Of a stretch of DNA of 30,604 nt, positions 22,869 to 30,604 are shown one piece after another. Origin of the DNA: Poteriospumella lacustris (taxonomy: Eukaryota > Sar > Chrysophyceae > Chromulinales > Dinobryaceae); contig SMOI01000135.1 in NCBI GenBank assembly GCA_008000375.1, positions 56,361 to 86,964 on the forward strand, written 5' to 3'. Position 1 is the stretch's first letter, and each line of letters begins with the position of its first letter. The notes under the pieces are model-generated. The model saw only the letters and a program-made list of their open reading frames with translations. It was not told the origin of the DNA and did not search any database. The position numbers and the translations under genes are program-made.

Positions 22869-23767
22869 TCATCTTGAACTTTTTCCTTTGTTGGACAATT
22901 CAACTTTCATGGGTTTGCAGCCCATGTATGAGACGAAATCCGATAGCTTGTCCACGTTGTCGAGCACTGTAGAGAACATGAACAGGTGAGCGTGCAGGCA
23001 ATGCGTATTTCAAAGTGGGCTGATTCTTACATTGCTGAAGTTGCGCCACATCACCTTTGGCTTGTGAGCCATCGTTTACTGGAAGTGCCACGATGCTATC
23101 GGAGTCGATTTGCCAACTGAAAGAACCAATTTCTGTATCCGAAACAAACACTGGTAAGACAACAATTGATATAATACCACCCGATGGCACTTACCAGTCG
23201 CTATAACTTGCTGGCTGTGACCAATTGCAGTTTCCAACATGGCGAGACTGACTTTATTGTGAACTGTGGACAATCGCCGAATGGTATCGCGCAAAATGCT
23301 CAATCGCAAATTGCGGACGTGTCTCTCCAAAATTTCGGGCCATGAAGTGGTCAGCAGTAAATTGTAAGCCTTCGCCAAGTCGCTCTCCCATAATCCCACA
23401 CCGATATCCCACAAAATTCTCAAATATAGTTGAGATGCATTTGACGGCTCGGTGGGCTTAAAATGCGAGGGAATGCGCTTCCAAAGATACTTAGCCTCAT
23501 TCAACTGGGATGTGACGAGCAAGGAAACCATAAAAATGTTATAGAATTGCGCGATTTCTTCGGAAAAGCGAATATCATCAGGGATCTAAAAAAATGAAGG
23601 GCAATCGCGAACAAAGGAATTAGGCAACTACAACGAATTCCACAGATAACTCGGCGTACATTCAATTCTGCTTCGATACAGAGTTGGCACAAAGTGCGGT
23701 AACTTTTGCCAGCAGCGGCATGTTGAACCACGTTGTGAAGTATTTCCGAGGTCGAGAATGCACTCAT
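22869..23767 (-). CDS. CSN8: COP9 signalosome complex subunit 8
   Basis: Minus-strand exons are 23660-23767, 23195-23585, 23031-23132 and 22869-22966, with introns of 74, 62 and 64 bp (GTACGC, GTAAGT, GTAAGA donors). The joined frame is 232 aa with a TGA stop. The start MSAFSTSEILHNVVQ, then AAAGKSYRTLCQLC, resembles the N-terminus of plant CSN8. LNEAKYLWKRIPSHFKP is the hallmark 'ARYLWKRIP' segment. LWESDLAKAYNLL, then RDTIRRLSTVHNKVSLAML, form the PCI region. FSWQIDSDSIVALPV and a C-terminal helix LDNVDKLSDFVSYM complete it; the last two appear in frame only after splicing. CSN8 is the smallest PCI subunit of the complex that removes NEDD8 from cullins. The protein is slightly longer than human CSN8 (about 209 aa) because of a short basic tail. 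A TGA lies in frame just before the start codon, supporting the start. Confidence 0.88.
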
Positions 23768-24231
23768 ATCTATTTGTTCGCAAGTCGATCACCGACGAGT
23801 TGGGACTATACACGATGGAAGGAAACACGGTGTGATCCAAATTGCGATTTACCAGTGAAAATCACCGATACAGCTAGAAAGGTGTGTGGTAAATCCTTCT
23901 TGTGTCAAAGTGGAAATCTGTTGGTCATCGGTGTCGGGTCTTCTTCTGGGTGGGGTTTTTGGGTGTCGACGACGTTTCTCTTTTTTGACAGCCGACGTCG
24001 TTGGTATCTCTCTCTCTTCCCGTCGATGATTGCTTGCCAGTCGATCGGATCGTGAAGATATCCCGCACGACCGTGTTGAAAAAGAAGATATAAATAACAA
24101 AGAAATTGTGAGCAACATTGTATTTCCTCTTCGGGAAAATTGAGTTCAGGGATTAACTTGACCATCTTCGTCCTCGACGCTGATGAATTGAAATCTTGTC
24201 AACAAACAGCTGAAACAATTTCGAATTTAAG
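23768..24231. promoter_or_regulatory. Divergent region between CSN8 and the E2F gene, with a possible small minus-strand gene
   Basis: This 464-bp spacer lies upstream of both CSN8 (minus) and the E2F gene (plus). An 86-codon minus-strand frame (24165-23905) begins with a well-composed stretch, MVKLIPELNFPEEEIQCC, and passes a GA-rich tract. From there a second minus frame ending at 23849 also looks protein-like. I found no family match and no splice pair joining them, so I do not call a gene. Confidence 0.3.
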
Positions 24232-27183
24232 ATGTCCAACGATCAAGAAGATTACGAACAAAGTGATTTCATCGTCGCAGACGACGATGATGCGTATCTT
24301 GATGTCGTGATGGAAAACTTGAGTAATATGATAACTCCAAAAGATTCTGGCAATCAACCTGGACGCCCTCTCCGTCCATTTTCGCCTCCAACGTCCATCC
24401 ACCACTTCATCCATCCACCATCCACCACTACATTCATCTATCCTCCATCAACCACCTCGTCGGCGTCGGTGGCCGCGAAAATCAGCCCACTGGTTACTGA
24501 TATGGAAACTGTTCAGATCATGGAGCCCGAGACTAGTGTCCGTGCTGTTGATGCGAACAACAATCCAATTTTTGCCACGAGCCAAACACCTTATGGATTT
24601 CAAGCCATGACAAAGCGGAAAACATCCAAAAAGTCCATTTTCAATTTCGAAAACATTGGTGCAACGGACGATAAAGGAGAACTTGGAGACTCGAGGGATG
24701 AAGGGCCAAACAGTGGAGCATCCATGGCGATGGACACACCTTCGGATTCTCCACTTAGCGTGCAACGAAAATTTCTTCGCGCGAAACCACGTGGGTCAGT
24801 CACAGAAAAGGTCTCAGTGAATGTTGCTGCTCTTGCGGTGGAAACGGATCAGAAAGCTACGACTCCTCCGGCTGTTCCGGTTGTGACCGGTACAGGAAAG
24901 CCAAAGTCATTGTATGCCTTCGATAGCATGGATGAAACAACCTTGAAAAGCGCTGCCATGGAGTTCAAGGATGAAAAGGAGTATTTGGAAGCATTGAAGT
25001 GGAACGGCTTGTCTCCTCATGTCCCCAGCCAACAATTGCCACCGGTGCCAACCCCAAAGAATCCACGGAAAAAGGCCGACACTCGATCAGACGAAGAGTC
25101 ACTGTTGCAGCAGCAGCAAGAGGAACAACAGCGACAAATGTTGTATTTGCAACAGCAACAACAGCAGCTTCAACAGCAGATGGCGATGAACTATGGATCA
25201 CAGTCGACGTCGCAACCTTACATGGGCTACTACTCGCAACCATCTAGCCTCCCTACGGCTTATCCGACAGCTTTAAATACATCGGATGCACTGCGTGCCT
25301 CGTGGATGAATTCGACGCAGTCTTCGTCTGCCTCTCAGCCGGGCAATGATCTGGCGAGCCAATTGCAATACTACAGCGGTGATATTAGCCAGCTTCAATT
25401 GCCATCGATTCGAAATGCTCCTCCCGCCGTCATTCCAGAGACGTATTCGTACGGTTTCCCTTATGGTCAGAACCCAGTCGACGCTGTGAACAACAACAAC
25501 AACAGCAGCAGTAGCAACAACAACAACTTCACCGCTCCAGGTGCTTCTCCTGCACCCAATGATCTGCCTACTCTACAGGGATTACCCAACCCGGCAAATA
25601 TCACCGAGATTATGAACTACCAAGCTTTACTTCAACGCAAAATGGACGAATTGAAGCAACAAGCAGCCGGATATGACTCGAGTCACAACGCTGGATACTA
25701 TGGAGGAGCGAATCGTAGTTACGCCACAGCCTCCTCGTCTGCGCAAGCAGATTCAGATGGTGAAGATGCTGGCACCGTGGGGAAAGCCGGGAGTCGGGCG
25801 AGCAAGTCCTTGTCAGAGATTTCGAAGCGTTTTGTCACCATCTATGGTCGTGATAATACCCTGGACTACATTGCTGGCAAGGTGAATCCTCTGGATGTGT
25901 CCGACGTTCCCAGCAGTTTCCATCGAGTCGATGCTGCCGCCGAGCAGTTGGGGGTGCATGTACGACGCATTTACGAGCTCATTAAGATTTTGGAGATATT
26001 GTCCCTCGTTCAGGTAAGCTACTGGGTGTGGTTGTAGGAGTGTGTGAGTTATGAATGTTGATTCTGATATGGTTTGGTGCTGTGTCTGTAGTTTGCGGGC
26101 GACAAACGTGGCAAGTTCAGTTGGCGTGGAAACAAGGATTTCTTGCGAACACTGGGAGAGATTCAAGAAGACGGTTTACGAGCCTTCCCATTGATGGCAG
26201 CGCAAAGTGGATTGCTCCAATTCGGAAGTAGATCACCTGCCAAACCAGCTAGTTTACACAACGAAATGTCCATGGATTCACCGGGTAAACTCGCTGGTCT
26301 TTCTTTACGAGGTGCACTCTTCTTGATGGACGGCGGCAGCAACAATTCATTCGATTTGTTGAATCTTACCGAAGAAGATGAACAAGAGTTATCGCTCACG
26401 TCTCCATCGGTAACGGGAAAATCTCCCGGCTCAGCCCCAGTACCTTCAGCACTCTCAAACGGATCAGCAACACAGCCACAAGAAGAGCAATTTATGGTCG
26501 AAATCATTTGCAAGAAATTTCTGCAGCTGTTTCTGGTGGGGGTAAGTTGATGTGTGAGCTATGGGACAGGGATTTATGAAACTAATCCGAGGTTTGCACC
26601 TGTTTTCACCAGATGAACTATATGAGCATGAGCAATGCCATTCAAAAGCTGATCCCCATGGAAGAGAACCAGTCGTTGACGGACTATAACCGTGTCAACG
26701 CCACCAAGGTACGTCAACACGTGATGATAATGCCCCCCCCATTTTCAGTACCCTAACATCGGCGCTGTCGTTTGCACCATAGATTCGTCGTGTTTACGAT
26801 GTCACGAATGTGCTCTGCAGTCTGAATTTGATTCGTAAACAAACGGTACGCAGCTCTCGTGCTTCACGATGCACATGACAATGCTTTCTAATGGACCTAT
26901 ACGCGGATTATAGATTTCTCGGAAGGCGGCCCATGACGCAGAAGTGTACAACAACATTGATATTCAAGGTACTGGGGCGATGTCGTCGCCGGTAGCGGTG
27001 GCGACCCATCCGGTCACCGCTGCCAACAATGGCAGTGGTACCCCTGCTAGCGGTAATGGCAAGAAATCTGGTGGCAAAGCCAATGGCAATGGAGGCGATC
27101 GAGTAGATGCCAAGGTGTTGGAGTGGACGTCATTTAACCCGGCGGTTATTCGCGAGCAATACTTGCTCATGTGCCGTAAATAG
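24232..27183 (+). CDS. Atypical E2F transcription factor with two winged-helix DNA-binding domains (E2F7/8/DEL type)
   Basis: Exons 24232-26013, 26092-26541, 26613-26708, 26783-26845 and 26914-27183 are all joined in phase 0 by introns of 78, 71, 74 and 68 bp, giving 886 aa. The first DNA-binding domain (about residues 523-615) has SKSLSEISKRFVTIYG, RRIYELIKILEILSLVQ and, after the intron, KRGKFSWRGNKDF. The second (about 723-805) has FMVEIICKKFLQLF, NRVNATK and RRVYDVTNVLCSLNLIRK, close to the canonical RRIYDVTNVLEGIxLI. Two tandem domains without a dimerisation/marked box mark the DP-independent, usually repressive atypical E2Fs, acting in the nucleus on cell-cycle genes. The long N-terminus is disordered: a duplicated FIHPPSTT/FIYPPSTT motif (about 60-80), a Gln-rich tract (about 290-315) and an Asn/Ser tract (about 418-433). 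The linker and C-terminal tail are Ser/Gly-rich. Confidence 0.87.
25107..25182 (+). repeat. CAG/CAA-type poly-Gln tract in the E2F gene
   Basis: Mixed CAG and CAA codons encode LLQQQQEEQQRQM followed by LQQQQQQLQQQM. The alternation of synonymous codons suggests the tract is not freshly expanded. A second low-complexity tract of AAC/AGC codons lies at about 25489-25530. Confidence 0.85.
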
Positions 27184-28212
27184 GCCCGCAGTTCGGCTGT
27201 ATATCTGAGGGTCGTGTGGCCTGGGATGTGTCCGTCCTGTTCCTGTTCCTGTTCAGTTCATATTATCCTCATCTGCGCTATTCTTGTTTTTGAACAACCC
27301 ACGTTCTTAGTCTTTGCTGTGGTCGTCGTTAACACGCACGAGTCACCCACCTGGATGGAACAAAGCCTCGCAGATTGTATCGTTTGCCCACTGATTGTGT
27401 TGATTCCCTCAATTGCATTGTGTTGTCTACTATCGGTGCTGGATGTTATTGTAGCCATTGCTGTTTTCTTACGATGGGAACCGATGGCACATGCCTTGTT
27501 TCCCACAACGAAGCAGACCGATCTCTTTGTATGTGAGTGTTCCAACATGGCGACAAATTCATCCACCTTAACCAAGAAAACGAAATGAAACGAAACGAAA
27601 CAAGTGGCAAAATGAACATTGTCGCTCTGTTCGTGTGTGTCCCACATATTTTCTTGTTTGTTTACTTTGTGTTCCATGTACTGCGACAGAAGTGCTGTTT
27701 TGTTTGGATTTTTTTATTTTCTCTTTTCTCTTTGGCGATCATGTGTCGTGGTGGTGATGTGCTTCGTCGACTAGCGTACATCATTTCCTTCCCCCCTCCC
27801 CGTCCCCAGTTTTGTTTTTTTCTCTGCTGTTGCTTCCTCTTCATCTTCTTCTTCTTCTTCCTCTTCCTCCCTTTACGTCATTCTCGATGATGTTAACTCT
27901 ATAACTGGCCGCGCTTCACCCTCTCACAAATAATACCTCTAATCATAATTACCCTCACTCGCTCGCTTTTGCTCGCCGCGACATCGTCGTCATCATGCCA
28001 AATGGGTGTAACGGCTCGATTCGTTCCACCTTCTTCGGCGATGTTCGAAATGGAAATGACTTTTTGAAGTAACCCGACAGGGGCATGGATGGATAAACAA
28101 TTGAATCATTGTACATGACCCACAAAAAAGAGAAAGTGGCTGCGAATATTTTTGTTGTCCTTGTTTGTATAGCTTCCCGACTTGGAAGCTTACCGCACTC
28201 AATTTGAAAAGA
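27184..28212. other. Intergenic region, E2F 3' flank and DNAAF1 upstream region
   Basis: About 1 kb without a supported gene. It includes a pentameric AAACG-like repeat at about 27577-27602 and a pyrimidine-rich tract at about 27783-27874. A plus frame at 27214-27588 gives a Cys/Val/Leu-rich product with no family resemblance; I take it as chance. No clear poly(A) hexamer was found for the E2F transcript. Confidence 0.5.
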
Positions 28213-29421
28213 ATGGCCGAAATGACGAAGCAGCTCCTGCGCAAATTGTGCAAAGATGATGGGCTATATTCGACACCAAGCATCAACGATAAGATTTATT
28301 TGCACTACAAGGGTTTCAGCGAAGTGAAGAACTTGGAGGAGTACACGGGCTTGAAAGCATTATGGCTGGAAGGCAACGGGCTTGCCCGAATTTCTGGTCT
28401 TGAGAATCAACGTCTCTTGAAAACTCTGTATCTGCATGAGAACCTCATCGAAAAAATTGAAAATTTGGAGTCACAGGTGGACTTAGATTGTTTGAATTTG
28501 TCGAAGAACTTCATCACGAAGGTGGAGAACTTGGCACATATGACCAAACTAACCAGTCTCAACCTCGCCAACAATGTGTTGAAAACTTACGATTCTATCA
28601 GTCACATTTCCACCCTAACGGCCTTGCAATCGATTGATCTTCAACAAAACAAAATCGAAGATCCCGCTGTGATCGATATTTTCGCGCAGCTGCCTGACCT
28701 GCGTGTCTTGTATTTGCAAGGAAACCCCTGTGTCAAACAAATCAGAAATTATCGTAAGACCGTGGTCTATCGATGCAAAATGTTGAAGTACTTGGACGAC
28801 CGCCCCGTGTTTGACGATGAGCGTCGTAGAGTCAATGCTTGGGGGAAAGTTCTGGATGATGGGGGATCGACGGAAGAAGCGAATGAAGCGGAGCGCCAAG
28901 AGGTGGCCAACATTCGACGCGAAAAAGATGAAGCTGACGAGCGCAATTTCCGTGCGTTTGAGGCAATGATGATTGAAGGACAAGCTATTCGTCGTCAGCG
29001 CGAAGCGGAGGAGGCGGCTACAAGAGCTGCAGCTATCGCCGCCAATGGGGGTGTGGAGGAAGTGAAGCCACCAGTGCCAGAAGTCAACCCTTTCACTGGC
29101 GAAACAATTGTTCACGTTCCTGAGTCTGAAGTTCTTCGAAAGGCTCGTGAAGAGAGATGGTCAAGGCCGATCGCGCCGCCCACGGACGATGCAGTTCTTA
29201 TGCCTCCTCCTCCTCCCCCAACCGCTGACGTCATGCCACCACCACCACCTCCTTCACAAGACGCCACCAAAACGACCTCCGGTGCGGTTAGCGATGACGA
29301 TTCCGTTGGTCCTATTCCTGCAACAGATGACAATGCAGTTCTACCGCCACCTCCTCCCAAGACGGCAACTGTTGCACCCAACAACCCTATTTCAGAGGAA
29401 GATATGTTCGCTTTGGATTAG
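28213..29421 (+). CDS. DNAAF1: Dynein axonemal assembly factor 1 (LRRC50/ODA7)
   Basis: A single exon of 402 aa from the ATG at 28213 ([13 protein letters not shown]); another ATG three codons later is equally possible. The N-terminus and leucine-rich repeats follow DNAAF1 closely: [64 protein letters not shown], then the LRR cap [24 protein letters not shown] and [13 protein letters not shown]. About residues 30-200 are the repeats. Residues 215-290 are a charged helix, and about 325-390 form a tail with three poly-Pro runs ending in [13 protein letters not shown]1 is a cytoplasmic factor for preassembly of outer and inner dynein arms, so the organism builds motile flagella at some stage. 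The tail differs from the animal one. Confidence 0.92.
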   Translation: MAEMTKQLLRKLCKDDGLYSTPSINDKIYLHYKGFSEVKNLEEYTGLKALWLEGNGLARISGLENQRLLKTLYLHENLIEKIENLESQVDLDCLNLSKNFITKVENLAHMTKLTSLNLANNVLKTYDSISHISTLTALQSIDLQQNKIEDPAVIDIFAQLPDLRVLYLQGNPCVKQIRNYRKTVVYRCKMLKYLDDRPVFDDERRRVNAWGKVLDDGGSTEEANEAERQEVANIRREKDEADERNFRAFEAMMIEGQAIRRQREAEEAATRAAAIAANGGVEEVKPPVPEVNPFTGETIVHVPESEVLRKAREERWSRPIAPPTDDAVLMPPPPPPTADVMPPPPPPSQDATKTTSGAVSDDDSVGPIPATDDNAVLPPPPPKTATVAPNNPISEEDMFALD

Positions 29422-30197
29422 CAACTGCTGTAATGTACTCCACGTAATCCTTACTCCGTTATAATACGCCTGATTCTATCAAGTATTCGTGCCGGACCAC
29501 ATTCATGCAAAAAAATCGAAAAGTCGTTGCATTCACGCGGTGCTGTTGTAGGCCCGGACAGAGGAGTAGACTTCTGAAGAATCGTATTGTTGTTAAATTT
29601 TCATGCGCTTGGCGTAGCTAGGCTGTTATTCAATAGTTTACTAAGAATAGCAGCTGAAGGAGGTCAAAAACTTTTGATTTTTGAATATGTTCCTCGATTT
29701 GCAAACGTTTTCCCTGCTAGAGCTGACTGCTGATGTTGTAGCGTTGAACCATGTTCAGGCCTCAGCGGTACGCCTGTCTTCCACATTCACCATATTCCAG
29801 GTCGTCTCTGGCCTACGCGCAACAACGTTCCTCTTAATGCTAATTTACACGGCATGAGTGACCTCCAGGCTCACTAAACGCGTAAAATGATGAGGTGAAC
29901 TCCCACAGACGATAGATGTCACAAAATGAAACCGTCGAGCGACTCCTCCCACGTCAACGAATCGATTCCTTCGGTGGTCGAATGATCGAAGACAGAAGCC
30001 CTCACGAGTTCGGCAGAGAAGCGTACTGTACTAATCTCTTACATTCCATTGGATTGGCTAAAAAGAGCTGGCAAGCGAGGTGTGCGTGCAAAGAAGCTGA
30101 AATTCTCTTTTATTTCTGAACAAGCGCGCGACATCGTTGGCTGTTCAGCAAGTGGGTAAAACAAAAATATCCATCTTTTGGTGTTGAGACGGTTGAG
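29422..30197. other. Intergenic region between DNAAF1 and the RING ligase gene
   Basis: A 776-bp AT-rich stretch. I see no gene, RNA or clear repeat. A 67-codon plus frame at 29916-30119 has no recognisable feature and is not called. Confidence 0.5.
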
Positions 30198-30604
30198 ATG
30201 GCGGAGGTACAATCTTTAGTGTGGTGTCATTTGTGTAACGCCCAGCGAAATGGTCAGCGAATTGAGGATTCAGGTGAACTGGAATGCCTTGAGTGCCATG
30301 GAACATTTGTCGAGGCATTGAATCAAGGAGTCGAATCTTTCTTATCGAGTAGTCAAAATCTTCCCGTGGGAGAAACAACTTCAAATGTTTCGAATGCTCC
30401 CTTATCGGGATCGCAAGTCAGTGCTGACTTCGACTCGAACGCCATCGTACAGCAAGTTCTACAAAGCGTTTTGGGAATCAACCCGGCGACATCTTCCACA
30501 AGTTATCCAAGACCTATCGGTGGTGGTGTATTGACTGGTTTCCGCACCGCTCCTATGAGTGTAGTAATTCGTCAAACAACAGAAGCTACTCCACGAAATC
30601 TGAT
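30198..30604 (+). CDS. RNF115/RNF126-type RING E3 ligase, 3' partial (N-terminal zinc ribbon)
   Basis: The frame opens at ATG 30198 and runs off the window after 135 codons. Residues 9-37 form a zinc ribbon, WCHLCN...ELECLECHGTFVEAL, with Cys10-x2-Cys13-x16-Cys30-x2-Cys33. This is the layout of the ubiquitin-binding zinc finger at the start of RNF126/RNF115 (BCA2) and plant RZFP/BTR-like RING-H2 ligases. The rest is Ser/Thr-rich linker. The RING-H2 domain would lie beyond the end of the window, so the ligase call rests on the zinc ribbon alone. Confidence 0.65.
   Translation, partial: MAEVQSLVWCHLCNAQRNGQRIEDSGELECLECHGTFVEALNQGVESFLSSSQNLPVGETTSNVSNAPLSGSQVSADFDSNAIVQQVLQSVLGINPATSSTSYPRPIGGGVLTGFRTAPMSVVIRQTTEATPRNL

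Noticed and set aside
24128-24140. TTTTCCCGAA on the minus strand as an E2F autoregulatory site
   Set aside because: It misses the last base of TTTSSCGC and occurs once. A single near-match is not evidence.
27214-27588. Plus-strand 124-codon frame rich in Cys, Val and Leu, with membrane-like segments
   Set aside because: It lies in the 3' flank of the E2F gene. The hydrophobicity comes from T-rich DNA, and no family or transcript signal supports it.
29916-30119. Plus-strand 67-codon frame before the RING gene
   Set aside because: It is short, without recognisable motif or support, and of a length expected by chance.

Overview
The window is nuclear DNA from a eukaryote with small spliceosomal introns. 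I assign 13 introns of about 62-79 bp; 12 have donors beginning GTA and one begins GTC. There are no operons, Shine-Dalgarno sites, CRISPR arrays or RNA genes I could recognise. The best guess at lineage is a flagellated stramenopile, probably photosynthetic. One protein starts with a signal peptide ending in an 'S|FAF' junction followed by a Ser/Arg-rich stretch, as in plastid targeting of heterokont algae. Another is the axonemal dynein assembly factor DNAAF1. A third resembles the Crinkler-type NTPase-nuclease proteins common in stramenopiles. The lineage call is an inference.

Layout: (1) <1-1077 +, 3' part of a permuted papain-fold/NlpC-P60-like protein. (2) 1493-2650 +, WDR53-like WD40 protein in three exons. 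(3) 2697-3629 -, CS-domain (NudC/p23-like) protein with a bipartite targeting leader. (4) 3991-5919 +, coiled-coil module, nuclear localisation signal, P-loop NTPase and PD-(D/E)XK-like domain. (5) 6322-7764 +, a neighbour sharing the same N-terminal coiled-coil module but with an unrelated low-complexity C-terminal part. (6) 7765-8545, a gene-poor stretch with a polypyrimidine satellite and two adjacent near-perfect hairpins. (7) 8546-22270 -, a giant HERC-like HECT E3 ligase of 4548 aa in only two exons. (8) 22869-23767 -, COP9 signalosome subunit 8 in five exons. (9) 24232-27183 +, an atypical E2F with two DNA-binding domains in five exons. (10) 28213-29421 +, DNAAF1/LRRC50. (11) 30198->30604 +, the start of an RNF115/126-type RING ligase.

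Functionally the window is mostly housekeeping. HERC-like HECT, a possible CUL4 adaptor (WDR53), CSN8 (cullin deneddylation) and a RING ligase all belong to ubiquitin signalling, but their proximity may be chance. The most unusual parts are the pair of genes 3991-5919 and 6322-7764, which look like products of exon shuffling around a phase-1 intron, and the twin hairpins at 8052-8253, whose arms are homologous yet have diverged in a compensated way.
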